A DNA stretch of 64,000 nt from Sphagnum compactum (lineage: Eukaryota > Bryophyta > Sphagnopsida > Sphagnales), in NCBI GenBank assembly GCA_965153455.1, contig OZ234496.1, positions 11,679,863 through 11,743,862 on the forward strand, written 5' to 3'. Position numbers and translations under genes: made by a program. Numbering within the stretch: position 1 is the stretch's first letter; every line of letters starts with the position of its first letter. Below, piece after piece: positions 35,085-47,567 of the stretch. The notes under the pieces are model-generated. The model saw only the letters and a program-made list of their open reading frames with translations. It did not search any database and had not been told where the DNA came from.

Positions 35085-35690
35085 CAGTTTGCTTTTTAGT
35101 GGTCCAGAATTGCAGCTACTTGGACGACTTCTCCGACCATTAGATTTGCCAAGTTTACTTTTCCATGCAAGAGTTATGGGCACAATATTTGAGAATTTGT
35201 AAGCTCTGGAAACTTTAGACACTTTTTCAGGGCTGCCCATAACCTATCTTCAGGTAGAAGATTTTGCGGGAACACATGTGTATAGCAAGGTTGCTTTTGT
35301 GGCAGCAAGTGTACTCAAGCACTTTGTTCGCTTCGATTGGAATTGGGGCTGGCGTCTTCAAAAATTGTGCCCTAGTGATTACGTTGGGGAAAGTCGCTTG
35401 TATGTGGGACCTTATTCCAGATCCCTGCGAAAAATCAGTTTGGCAAAAATAGTACATTTTACTTTAGTCAGCAAAGTTCTGAGACTCTGAAAAGTCAGGT
35501 TCGTATTTTCATTCATGATTTTCGTACTCTGGTCGTTTAATACGACAGAGCCTCCTGCACCCTACTTTTTCTATGGGACTAGACTCTAGACCTACCCAAC
35601 CAAACAAGCTCCTTGATAGCCCCTTTCTAGTCAAGCTATATAAAGATTGAGAGAGACGTAACTTTTCTCTCTTATGTGCTCTTTGTTCGT
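35085..35690 (+). repeat. Dispersed TATA-bearing repeat R2, copy 2
   Basis: Diverged match to 11213-12200, shorter because some blocks are missing. Landmarks: GGTCCAGAAT (35102), AAGTTTACTTTTCCATGCAAGA (35150), GCCCATAACCTATCTTCAGG (35235), GAAAAGTCAGGTTCGTATT (35490), CTCTGGTCGTTTAATACGA (35528), TCTAGACCTACCCAACC (35586), TATATAAAG (35637) and AGAGAGACGTAACTTTTCTCTC. Followed by TTTGAAAAGTAATTGTTCTTT phrases also found after copy 1. Confidence 0.55.
35637..35645 (+). promoter_or_regulatory. TATA box in repeat R2 copy 2
   Basis: TATATAAAG at the position equivalent to the TATA box of copy 1. Confidence 0.5.
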
Positions 35691-38600
35691 ATGCATAGCT
35701 GCTACCCTAGAATGTTGAGCAGCGCACTGTTGCGATCGGGAGCTTATGCCCTAGGTTGTGTTGCAATAGATTGATATTTGAAATGGTTGTTTTCAAACAC
35801 AATATTTGAAAGTTATTTTTTTCATGTGTTTGAAAAGTAATTGTTCTTTTTTTCTTTTTTTTTCAAAACTGCAAGTTGTATGTTTTAGAAGATTGTTGTT
35901 TGAGATTGTTTTCTCAAATATAATGTGCACCCTTAGCTACATTACAAAGTTGTTGCTCTAAACTGTTGATTGTCTCAATGTTGTGATGCACGACCTAGGT
36001 TGCATCTACAAGTTGTTGCAGATAGTTGCAAAAGATTGTTGTGTGAGATTGTTTCTCATGTGAAGAAAGGAAGTTGTTTTGTATTTATTGTTCTAAGTCT
36101 TCATGCACACTCTTAATCTCATCATAAAGTTGTTACCCTAAATTGTTACCGGTGCATTGTTGTGATGTGCACCTTGGATTGCATTTGGTTTGCTTTGCTT
36201 TATGTTGTAGAAGATTTTTGTGTGACATTATTTCTTATGTATTTGAAAAGCAATTGTTTTTTCATGGAATCCATTGCCTTGGAATTGACCTATATGATTT
36301 TGTTTTCTTAGATTTTTGAAGAATTGTTTTTTCATGACAGCATGTGTTATGGAAGGTGTTGTGTCAGGTTGTGTCTAGAAAACATTGTTCTTCTATAAAT
36401 GTTCTTATTCGCAAGGGTACTTTTCAAGCATTGGAATATCAATGGTTTTGTCATGGAAATTGAAGATAAATTGCGAGTGGCAACCACTTGTATGTGAAAT
36501 TCATTGCTCTTTTGTGAGTGTTTCAAATTTTGTTATCCTATGGTTTTGTAAGCAAATATTTGTCTTTGTGCAAAAACCTATTTACAATCTGAAATCTTTC
36601 TGCATTTGAAAAACAATTGCTCTTTTATGAAATTAGTTTTCAAATTTAGTGGGCAAAACATAGCTTAACATGGTTTTACTATTTTCTGAAAATCATCATA
36701 CTTTACTTAGCTTTTTATGAACATGAACTCATTTCGACATTTGAGAGAACACCATCTTGCAAAGCACAAAGAAGTGGGAAATATTAATTCTAATCTGAAT
36801 TGTAGCTTTGCATAGTTTTACAAGCGTCTGAAAATTCTTGTTGTTTAACGAAAGCTCTTTATATGAACATTAATTCAATTTGGCACTTGGAGCGAACACC
36901 AAATAGCTGAGAGAGAACATAAATATTTATTTTATTGATTTCATGGCCCACTTTTTTTTTGTTGAAAATTTCTTTCAGCAAGGCTTTTTCAAAACAAAGT
37001 TAGTGTAGTTTTGAATATCCCATTTGTGATATCTATTCCAAAATCTTTGGGGACAGATGAAATTGTGAAACAACTGGCAACACCTGATTGAAATGACAAA
37101 GTTCTACATGATCATTAGTTGGAATTGGTAATCTGACTTTTTGACCCTTTTGCAATGTGTAACTGTAAGATCTGAATTTGTAATCACTGGTGGGTTTGTT
37201 AATTTTGTTCTTGGAGGTGTGAACATTGTGCATGCCACGGATTGGAGGTGCCAACTGTGGTATGATGTTGTAGTTGCCAATGCTTTTCACCATGGCCCTT
37301 TACTTTCTGCTGCCTGAGGTTCAGGAACTGAGTGTGGGTTGACACATCCTCCCCAGACTCAGAGTGAAAGCGAATTCATCTGGCCATCACAGCATTATCA
37401 AGGTCATGCCACAGAGACCCTGCCAATGCCTTCCCTCCTTGTGAGATTCACCCCTGAGAAACTGATCTTCTGTGAAGTACTATGTAGCTCATCAGGCAGA
37501 GGGGAAGGGCAATGGATCTGTTGACCTCCTGCCATCATACCCACAGCTTCCACAATCTTTCCATCTCCATTCCAGCACATGTGTAGGGTGCCAGATTCTT
37601 GTTGTCAACATCAGGGATCTTCCTATTGTGCTCCTGCTGTTCTCGCTCTGCCACTGGTTGGACAGACTCTGGCCATGGCACAGGGTATAAACTCCAGCCC
37701 CCATGTGCCCTTGGCCTTGTTGGCAATGGACCATTTTTCTTGTGATTAATTTCTTCTTTCAAGCAACAACTGCTCCCCTACAATCTAGGGTTTTTTTCAG
37801 TCAATTGTGTTGACATGAAGCCCACCATTGTGTTCTGTTACTTCAGAACCAGCATACAACAGTAATTACTTCTCAAACTGAATTACTTTGTGATCATTAC
37901 TCCAAGATCATAGAACCCACAAATGACACATTGTAAGTATATATATTACAATGTAAGTGTATACATATATTAGTATTGATTACAACCCTGGTCATTAACA
38001 TCACAGAATTCTATAACTTGTAACCATGAAACCTCCATTTCAGCAGCATTTCAGGACAAATAAGAAGCATGCAAGAACACACAACTAACACAGTAAGACA
38101 TGGTTGTTGAGTGCTGCTTGCAACTTCCAACTTGACCACCTCGGTTTTCTATGGCTGATTGTGTGGAGCAAAGTTGTTTCATACCATGCATCTTACTTCA
38201 AGCAACTGTACAGAATCTGGGAAGAGAGCAAACCCCTGCAAAGAATGTGAATGACTACCTTAAGATCAGTACAGAGACATCCAGACTATTGATTACTGTG
38301 CATATACAGTATACAGAGTACCACCTTTCATGAATTTACTAAGGTCTTGGTCCATAAGCAACCTTCCCTGCTGCAGAATCTGGCAGAACAATACCTTCAG
38401 CACTGTCTGAGGTCCTTGCTCCAGCACTCATGCTTTTCCCCCTTGCACTTGCTACTACTAGCAGGGTATGGTCTGGAAGAAGTTATATCTACAAGATTGC
38501 AGATTGAAGAAGTGACAACACTTTGCAGGCCTCCATTATGTCAGTTGCACAAAAGCAAAGCTAACACAATAAGAATAATTGTGGTCATTAATTTATGAAT

Positions 38601-39333
38601 GCACTCACAAAATAGTAGATCATTACTTTCATCATGAATATCAGTGACTAGTTTCAAGGCTGAAACAGTTGCTTCATGAGCTCCCCACAGTGGGTGTAGA
38701 TAAGAATGCAAACATTTGTACAAAAATCTGCATCCTCAGTTTCTGTTGCATTTCCGGACACAACAGGAAGACTTGCTCATGATGTTGCCAAGCACTCAAG
38801 GGACATAGCTAATCAAAAGTCATTATCCTCATTCAAGCTCAACAAGCTTCTGAGGGTGAGCTTCATTTCATTTTAGCTGGCCCATGTACAAGCAAGCATC
38901 TAAGCCTAATGCATAGACAGGCCTACATAAAGGATAGTGGGTGGGGCCTCTTGCACCCTAAACATATCATTTAAGCACACCAGTGAGTGGTACTGAAGGA
39001 TCCAGTGGACTTACCAGCATGGGTGCTGAAAAGGCCTGTACCCTAAGATTGCAGAATGCCAGACATAAAGACCTCTGACAGGCTCAGTACAACCATAGGA
39101 TCAAATCTTGCAAATTGTAGACTTTAAATTTCTACCTGACCAAAAAAAGGCCTTGGCCAGGAGAGAGAAAAGCAAGAGAGTGGCCTTACCGAAAAAGTGA
39201 GATTTCAGTTTTACTGATAATGCCCCACAATCCACATATGTCTCAGTGGAAGTCTATTAACAAGGCCAACAAACAATTTCAACATGTATCATAAACAAGT
39301 ATTGTCTGTACTTTGGTGTCATCTACAACAGTT
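35691..39333. other. Spacer, no gene established
   Basis: The first kilobase is the AT-rich tail of repeat R2. From 37.0 kb composition is more gene-like. Minus-strand frames near 37293-37033 and 37762-37535 are protein-like (one reads APPIRGMHNVHTSKNKINKP) but unrecognised. At 38709 (+) a 57-codon frame reads MQTFVQKSASSVSVAF then RLAHDVAKHSRDIANQKSL and meets a possible donor LLR|GTGAGC near 38870; no partner exon was found. Confidence 0.3.
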
Positions 39334-39757
39334 GCCATCCACACAAATGAAAAAATGCCTTCTGTCATTATGACAGAAAGTGTGTGCTTTCTTATCAACT
39401 GAAGCAAGAAACACCTGCCTCATCCCAACACGAGTGCTTTTCTTTCTTCTAGCATTCCAACAACCTCCTGCAGACCTTGTAACTCAATGTCAGGTACTGA
39501 CAACGACTTCCACATTGCCTTTATGACCTCTGTTCTAAAACAGAGGCCATCCATACAAATAAAATAGTCTCTGCCATCATTATGACAAAATGTGTGCACT
39601 TTCTTATCAACTGAAGCAAGAAACACCTGCGTTATCCCAACTCGAGTGTTTTTCTTTCTTCTAGCACCCCAATATCCTCCTGCAGACCTTGTAACTCCAT
39701 GTCGGGTACTGACAATGACTTCCACATTGACTTTATTACCTCTGTTCTACAATATTT
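39334..39757. repeat. Tandem duplication, two copies of about 212 bp
   Basis: Copy 1 (39334-39545) and copy 2 (39546-39757) both start GCCATCCAYACAAATRAAA. Both contain CTTTCTTATCAACTGAAGC, AAGAAACACCTGC, TCCTGCAGACCTTGTAACTC and CTTCCACATTG, and end CCTCTGTTCTA. By eye they are about 85-90% identical. Copy 2 overlaps the end of the coding sequence of the small membrane-protein gene; copy 1 lies in what would be its 3' untranslated region. Confidence 0.85.
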
Positions 39758-41666
39758 TGAGACTCTATGTTCTGTTTCACATCTTGAGCTTCAGCTGCAT
39801 TTCGCTGCTGCACTTTGTAAGCAATCTCATAAACAGCACCTGCATCAATTTTTTAAGAGCATCAGATGAGTTCTCAGCCAGTATTCACAGTGGTGATGAA
39901 AGCTCTGAATGGACTGACAAATGCTTTCCAAAGACACTTATGACTAAGGTGCTGGAAGGCACAACACAAATACAGTACTCTCTGCAACGGAGCATTGAAA
40001 ACCAAAACCAGAGAAGTGACCTCAATAAGTGACTATGCACAGTCACAATCTAGAACTCTGCACTGTTGATTAAAAGCAAACTGAAGCTGTGTGCCTACAG
40101 AACCATCATGACCTTTATCTTAACTTGGAACAGTAAGATTAGCCTGAGCATCTTGGCTCTGATCCTAGTAATTGTATATACAGTAGTACTTATGCCATTC
40201 TTATATAAAACATATTGAGCTACTGGTGAACTTGGCCAAGAAACCACCACTAGTAGCTTTGGCCAACAGTTGCTAAGTATAGAGTGAACTGGGTCAGGAG
40301 TGAGATGGAGTATCACAAGTGCATACCTGCAGCAACCAAGAGGACCAGGAAATCACCAAAAAGTTGTATCCTTCGAACAGCAGTCTTTGTTGATTGATAT
40401 TTGGACAAGGCAGGATCCTTTGCAAGCAGCTGCAGTACCACAGAAACAAGCAAGCAGAAGAACAATGTCAATACAAGAATGAGCATCGTGTCAAACATGG
40501 AAACCAGGTACATGGTTCCAAAAAAAAATTGCTACAGTATGCAAGATAATGCACCTTGCAGATCACCCCAAAAAAAATCTCTAACTAATTCTGCCACAAC
40601 AAACCCTCCAATAGAAGTACCATGCACAGTTGAGACTACCAGAAAATGCCTGCATTCTAGATACAGCCTCATCAGCTTTGTGAATCAAGAGACAAAAGAA
40701 ACAACTGTATAGAGACCTGATCAAAATACTAAACACAGTACACATGCTGCATCCAATTGCCGGAAAAAGTTTCACTTTTTTCTCATATGCAAAAGCTTAT
40801 TATTATCCATGCCTAGGGACCTAAGAGCATCTCCAATGCTGCTCAGTATGTGACCCTGAAAAAATATTTCTCATATCCAAGTTTAAGTCATTTACTTTCT
40901 CCAACCCCATCCATAAAACTAAAACTGGGACTGCAAACTGGTGGGAGACTACTAATAGCAAACCTCCTAGACCAATCCTTATGATTGGTCAATCAGAAAC
41001 AGGAAGCAGTAATCAGATCATAGTTATTAAACTCTTCTCTGGCAGGTGTTAGGCTTTGTTGTGCCTTTTACTAGCCTCAGCAAACTGTGCAAAAATGCTG
41101 GGCCAAAACCATTTTGCTGAGCCAAACCAGCATGTTTTGACTTTTCTTCATCCAATTCTAACTTGCAGGGTCACATCCTGAGCACTGGTAGAGTTGCTCT
41201 AGTAAATGAACAAGTTTAGACTAACAAAAGACGCAGTATCCGTCTTGTGACCATCTAGGGTAACTATTTTCCAAACCAATGGCAATAACCCTAGACTAAG
41301 CACAACTGAGAATCTTAGGTTAGGTTGCTCACTCCGATTAGTACACAGTGCATAACTAGTACTGGCATAGAACCTGCAAAGAGATTCGCGACCTAAATCC
41401 TGCCAGAAAAAAAGAAATGGCGACCTAATTCCCGAAATACGACGTTCTACAATGGTCCACATGAGAAATCGATCAACAAATTTCGAAACACTTAGAAATG
41501 TGTTCTTCTAAGTGAACAAAATCAGGAAAAGAGGGAGGCATGTGAAACCGACCTCCTCCTCTCGAGATCCGGACTTGGTGGAGAGCCTCGCCGTGGATGT
41601 TGAAGTGGAGTTACCATTTGAAGTGCGTGACACTAAACGCCTCGCTAGAACTCGCACGCTCTGCAT
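39736..41666 (-). CDS. Small single-span, probably mitochondrial membrane protein (106 aa, 3 exons)
   Basis: Rebuilt by hand. Exon 1 is 41666-41553, exon 2 is 40429-40327, exon 3 is 39839-39736. Junctions are GAG|GTCGGT (weak) to GCAG|CTGCTT (phase 0) and GCAG|GTATGC to GCAG|GTGCTG (phase 1); lengths 114+103+104 give exactly 107 codons. Residues 1-38 (MQSVRVLARRLVSRTSNGNS and on) are Arg/Ser/Thr-rich without acidic residues until the end, like a mitochondrial presequence. Residues 39-58 are basic (KYQSTKTAVRR). Residues 59-80 form one membrane span (QLFGDFLVLLVAAGAVYEIA). The tail is Q/E/N-rich, ending VEQR. The shape resembles plant-conserved short proteins with a K/R-rich block, GD.L.L...AG and YEI; I do not know a function. 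Upstream are a purine-rich leader and a CACGTG G-box at 41772. Start and phases fit well; protein identity is open. Confidence 0.72.
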
Positions 41667-41771
41667 CTTTTTTTTCTTCCAGCTCTTTTCCTTCTCTCAG
41701 CTGTTTTGATCTCTCTCTACGTGCGTGCGCACTATGGTGTTGCACAAGAGAGGCGATCGTCCACAACAAGG

Positions 41772-41777
41772 CACGTG
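41772..41777. promoter_or_regulatory. G-box (CACGTG) upstream of the small membrane-protein gene
   Basis: Palindromic CACGTG in GGCACGTGCTT, about 105 bp upstream of the minus-strand start codon. G-boxes bind plant bZIP and bHLH factors. Position fits a proximal promoter or leader; use is inferred. Confidence 0.35.
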
Positions 41778-41979
41778 CTTCGCACAAAAAACAGCTACTG
41801 GAGACAAAGGAGATCACTTTTACACTGTATTGGTGAAAAACAAAGCTTCGGAAGGGCAGGGCTTTCTCACATTGATGGAACGGGTCGGTTGGGGGTTCCA
41901 ATCCATAACTATTATTGGTATCAGTAAGGGCCACTTCAGACAAGGGTCCAAGGACTAAAAGCCCAGGGACCAATTTGAA

Positions 41980-44900
41980 GCAAATTGAACCTTGAATCGG
42001 ACCTTTCTTCGTATTGAAAAAAACATTTTTTTCTTAAGGTACAATAAGTGTATTTGGGGTCTAATTTGAGGATTCAATATCAAAAATGTGTGATTGACAT
42101 GTGAGAGGATTAGGTTAACATCTGGTCTTTTTTCTCTTCTTCTTCTGTTCTTTCATGATTTTTTTAATTTTCTGTTTTCACTTCCATTTCGTGCACGTGG
42201 GAAGGGCTGAAAATGCATTCTAACAATCATCTGGCGAGGATCCATAAACTTAGCCATGTTAATTCTAAAATTGATAAAAAATGAGGGAGTTGGTGTGCTC
42301 TCAACAATGCCCTCAATGCATATATGCACCTTCCATTCTCACAGAAATTGAGCAACAAGGATAAAAGAAAACAATGAAAAAAAAAAAAAAAAAACGAAGA
42401 AATGAGGAACCTTGATCCTAGCTTACACTTTGGGTCTCAAAACCATGTGCTCTGTTGTAAGCTGTTTTTTTTTTGGTTCACACCAATTGATTTTCCCTCC
42501 AAAATGATGCCATGCAAGCTAATCAGAATTTGACTTGTCTTGATCTGAACCTTTGTTTAAAGGCCTTGAGACCAATTTAAAGCTCTTGATCAATAGGAAT
42601 GCTCGATTTCATCGGACCTTGTAAGTGGCCCTAAGCCTACGTACTATCTCAAACATGGTTTTCTCTTTTTTTTCTCTCAATTTTGAGACATTGAAAATAT
42701 GGACAAATTTTCCAGAAAATTAGCAAAATTACTCAAATTTACACAAGAAAAAAAAAAAATCCCAATTTGTCCCAATTTTTGTGTGGAAACAGCAACAAAA
42801 ATGGTTGGAAAAAAATTCATTGATGTCAACCCTGGTATTGAAGGGCAGACTGTGTACAGGCCTCTTTCCTTATTTGTAGATATTGAGTTTCACCCCCTAG
42901 TACCTACTTTGGCAGCTTTGACACTAATTATTATAATTTGTAGAAAAAATTGTTGAAATTTTCTACTAAAGAAATTCGAAGAACAAAACTTCGTGAAGGA
43001 TCATTTTCAATATTTGTGCATGTCCAAACTTTAACACGTTTTTTCTTTCTGATACTTTTTCAATTGATAAAACAAACGAACTTTATTTTTTCTTTTGAAG
43101 AGGTTTCAAATATTTATGACATGCATAAGCAAAATTTGCAAAACTTCAAGCCATTCTAAGAAAAAAACATTTTGAAGTTCAACCATGTTCCCCCAAACAA
43201 ATTTATTATCATTCCTTCCAATAATGTTCAAAGCAAAAGAAGAGTTGATCTTATAGGACTTTTAAAGGTGATACTTTAAGGGCCATAGAAATTTTGAGTT
43301 TTAACCACTTGAGTATTATCCAATTCCCTTCCAACCCAACCATAAATGTCCCTAAAATTGAACACCAACCCCATGCAAAATAGAACCAAACTGAAGCCCT
43401 TCATAAAACAAAGAAAAATAACAGTAACATGTACATTGACTATGTTTGTATCATGGAAAACCAACTCATATTGCTATTGAATGTTCAAAGAACCATGGTT
43501 AACATATGGCACATGTCATTGTTTTCACAAATTCACACTCCAAACAATAGGGAAATGATGACATCCAATTTTAAAAGGCAATTTAAGAAGGTTTTTGATT
43601 TGTCATGTAAAAAGTAATCTTGATTTGTTCCAAAAGTTAACACCTTATTTTTTGTTACGAATCATGATAAAATGCAATGAGATCATAACATTGAAAAAAG
43701 GTCCTAGATAAATACGTAGGTATGTAGGTTTTAAGACCTACCAACCTACCTATTTATGTTTATGTATGACCTACCTAGCAACTAAATATTTATTTATTTA
43801 AAAATATAATTAATATGTCATGTGGTAAATTTTTATTTTGTCATGTGTCATAATTTTGTACCATCAGTAACAATCATAATGAATGATGGAGATCAATATT
43901 TTGAAAAGAAAATAAGTTTTATGTCCAAAAAAGTTTCATAATGCCACATGTCATATTTTAATAAATGGATGACAATTAATGATGTCAGCATGACATCATG
44001 GGTCCAATTATAATGGAATTGCATAGTAGTTGAAAATGAGTTTTTTTTTATAAAATTGCAATTGAGTTGCAACTTTGCAACTCATGCAACTTGTCCATTA
44101 ACACTCACGACGTATAAATACAGTGAGTTGTAAGTGTCCTTTGCAACTCGAAAATTTAGTTGCAAAGCTAGTTGTAAAACACCTTTTTTTCTCATAATGA
44201 TAGGGCACTCCATACATAGCAAATGGATCCAACCACTCTATTTGGAGCCGCATGTGCCCCTTTAGACCATTATTTTATTTTTAGAATCTTCCTAGAATTT
44301 TTTTAATACGTCTTTTGAAAAAAAATTTAATTTAAATTATTTTGAATATTATTATGTTAAGGTGTATATTAAAAAAATCCAAAAATATGTCATTAAAAAA
44401 TATTTTCAAATTGTGTTTTTAGTGTCAAAACTACTTTAAATTACTTTTATGTAGCTTTTAAGCAGTGGTTACAAGAGGTTAAAAATCTTTATATGTATTT
44501 TTCACTCATTAGATTGATTCCAATTTTTTATGACATGTACATAATGTATTCACAATAACATTTTATTCAAAAAAATCTTTTTTTTTTTTTTTTTTACAAG
44601 CGATAATTCAAAAAATTGAACAATGGTTACTATTACTTTTGATACATGTTAGTATGATTGCACCCAAGTGTAGAAGATTAAACATCTGTGCAAGGACCTA
44701 ACTTCTCATTAAAAGGTGAAAACAAATTCAGACCTATGGAAGTTGAAGCTAATTACACTCATAACAATGTCTTAAGGGAATTTAAAGGCTTCATAATGTT
44801 ACGAACCTATTTGAATCATGCAAAGGGGGCCAATCCACGATCATACTTTCTTTTACTAATGTAGCAAGAGCTCTAAACGATTATGTATGCCACTTTATGT

Positions 44901-45889
44901 GCAAGCTAGACTGGACATGTTGTGTTCATCTTTTGACAACATGAGTAAGGACTTGTAAAAGCAAAGGCGACAAATACTACAGATTAACCATAATATTGAA
45001 TGATCCTTTGTTTTTAATTATCTATTTTGAACCTATTTGAAGAGAATTAGAAAACATGGCATCGAAATTCGTAAAAGATACTTTGAGTTTAAAAAACCCC
45101 CACAAAGGCCCATTCAATCAAAAGTGAGTTATCCTTTATACTAACTTGTAAAATGGAAATATTCGAGCTAAACAAGATTGGAACAGGGGCAGTAACATTA
45201 TAAAAAAAAACCCTTCAACTAATCTTGCACCATCTTTGAGTCTATTTTCTTTAACTGTTCATGTGGATTTCAACCCCATAGAAGAAGCCTGCCAAATATT
45301 TTTACTTAATAAGCTTGAATTACATGTGGGCTTATTGAAGGTTGTGGCTGGCTATAAAGATGTTTAAATCTGAGCGATTAACGTTATTGCAAAAGATCAT
45401 AGATTTGAGCTAGGGCACTGGCTTGGGGTTATTTTGATTATGTGTTATGTGAGGAATTCTTGCACACCTTCACCATTAAGATATGCACTCACAAAAACCC
45501 GGTTGGAAGTGGAACTACTATGTAGTTGTAATCTAACAAGTAAGGTGGTTCAAGGTAAGTAATGAAATTCACTAAGGATCTAACGCGTTGCGTCCAATTT
45601 GAAGATACAAAGACATTGTGAGAGGAACGTAACTCACCATGATGGAATATGAAGGAGCCGTATGTTGATGTTCAATTCAATGTCACGCTTGATGGTTGGA
45701 ACCCTTCCGTTCCATTTGTCATAACATCTACATACAACCTCCTAATCTAACATGCATTGAATTTTTGAAAGGCTAATATAAAGGAGCCATGTTACAAAAT
45801 CTCATAAGTTTTTATTTTATTTATTTTTTTGATCAAGAGTTAAGCCTCGGAACTAGGAACCACTTGCTTAGATTGAGGGAAAAAATAGT
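41980..45889. other. AT-rich spacer, no gene recognised
   Basis: Contains an A18 run (42377), a T-rich run of about 20 (44577) and a perfect-looking small inverted repeat (listed separately). Short frames such as 42699-42956 (+) are unremarkable. No RNA gene or retroelement domain recognised. Confidence 0.4.
43708..43757. repeat. Inverted repeat with 22-bp arms
   Basis: Left arm ATAAATACGTAGGTATGTAGG (43708-43729) and right arm ending in CAACCTACCTATTTAT (43736-43757) are near-perfect complements around a 6-base centre. They are built from GTAGGT words. Could be a small foldback or the ends of a lost element. Confidence 0.6.
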
Positions 45890-46666
45890 CAATTCAACCC
45901 CTTCTACTTTCAACAAGTGTAGCTCCCTTATAGCAAACCCGATGATGCTGAAATTTTAGGAGAAGCTTTTACACCTTTTAAACTAAGACTGATTCAAATT
46001 TAACACAAATCCAATGGTGGATTTGAGATAAACAACTAATTGAACCAAAAATCCAGAGGCTTTATGTCATGGAAATCCTTCCATGAACTCCACTACAACA
46101 CCCTCTACTTCCAACCAGTGTAGCTCCCTTACAGCAAACCCGATGATGCTGAAATTTTAGGAGAACCTTCTACACCTTCCAAACTAAGACTGATTCATAT
46201 TGGACACAAATCCAATGGTGGATTTGAGATAAACAACTAATTGAACCAAAAATCCAGAGGCTTTATGTCATGGAAATCCTTCCATGAACTCCACTACAAC
46301 ACCCTCTACTTCCAACCAGTGTAGCTCCCTTACAGCAAGCCCGATGATGCTGAAATTTTAGGAGAACCTTCTACACCTTCCAAACTAAGACTGATTCATA
46401 TTGGACACAAATCCAATGGTGGATTTGAGATAAACAACTAATTGAACCAAAAATCCAGAGGCTTTATGTCATGGAAATCCTTCCATGAACTCCACTACAA
46501 CACCCTCTACTTCCAACCAGTGTAGCTCCCTTACAGCAAGCCCGATGATGCTGAAATTTTAGGAGAACCTTCTACACCTTCCAAACTAAGACTGATTCAT
46601 ATTTGACACAAATCCAATGGTGGATTTGGGAGAAACAACTAATTGAACCAAAAATCCAGAGGCTTT
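45890..46666. repeat. 201-bp satellite-like tandem array, about 3.9 copies
   Basis: The phrase TGTAGCTCCCTTA starts at 45918, 46119, 46320 and 46521, an exact 201-bp spacing. Each unit also has CCCGATGATGCTGAAATTTT, AAACTAAGACTGATTCA, AAATCCAATGGTGGATTTG and ATCCAGAGGCTTTATGTC. Copies 2-4 are nearly identical; copy 1 is more diverged, and the last is cut at CCAGAGGCTTTG. The minus-strand ORF that enters the right end of the array is probably chance. Confidence 0.92.
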
Positions 46667-47567
46667 GCTACAAGTACTTGCTACACACAACTTCCTTCCA
46701 TGCTTGATTCTTGCACACACTTTTTTCATGAACACCTCTCCACACATAAGAACTAAATCCTTCATCACACTTCCTCCTTCTTTTTTTTTCTTCTCTCCAT
46801 ACACACAAAATCCTCTCCCTTGGTAAGCCTCCATGACCTTCCTTGGGCTTGTTCCCCTTGTCCAATGAAAGCTTCGAAATCCCTTGCTCCAAATTATGGC
46901 CTCCTCATCCTTCAAGAGCCAATGAGAATTGACAATGAATTGCCATCCAATTGAGTTTAGGATGAGAATTCTTGGGCCCAATGAGACACAAGAAATATTC
47001 CATCCTCCAATCAAATAGGATGACAATCCTCATGACTAATGGGATTGGAGGATTCATCCTTCCCCTTATCTTGGATATCTTGATGAGGTCTCTTGAGCTT
47101 GATCCTTATCCTCTCCGTCCGTTGACCTTCACATCCTACTTTTTCATCCTAATTACTTCAAGTAACTACTACTAGGATAATTTATCGATAGTAACAAGTA
47201 AACGTCCTTGAATTCTTACTTGACTAATTCAATGATTGAACTAACATCCCCGTGTACCATTTACTCTTTTGATATCCCTACCTATTTATTTTACCATGCA
47301 CTAGTTAACTATGTAGTACATAGTAAATTGGAATTAAAATTTGCATCACAAAAAACCCCCACATACTTTTAGATCCACCGTCGAAATTAGGGTTTGATGA
47401 ATCCATTAGATCTAGGATGTTCGAGTCTTCATGAGGTTCCGCCGTCACTCCCACACCTTCGCCTACCCTAATTTGTTAAATTAAAATCTTCAACCCCTTC
47501 TGAATGCAAGTACCACATTATTTCTGCTACCTTCTTGGTTTTTTGTTGATGCAAGTGAGAACTAGTC
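46667..47567. other. Spacer before the 137-codon ORF
   Basis: Minus-strand frame 46586-47026 (146 codons) reaches into the tandem array and looks like chance coding of purine-rich sequence. From about 47.38 kb the sequence becomes C/T-rich (CCGTCGAAATTAGGG, CTCCCACACCTTCGCC), as expected of a plant promoter or leader for the ORF at 47568. Confidence 0.35.

Noticed and set aside
41611-41973. 120-codon minus-strand ORF over the start of the small membrane-protein gene
   Set aside because: It is another frame across the leader and exon 1; the splice-consistent reading with an Arg/Ser/Thr-rich presequence is better supported.
46586-47026. 146-codon minus-strand ORF
   Set aside because: It starts outside and ends inside the 201-bp tandem array; its lysine-rich stretch comes from a TTTCTTC-rich run, and no family or splice context supports it.
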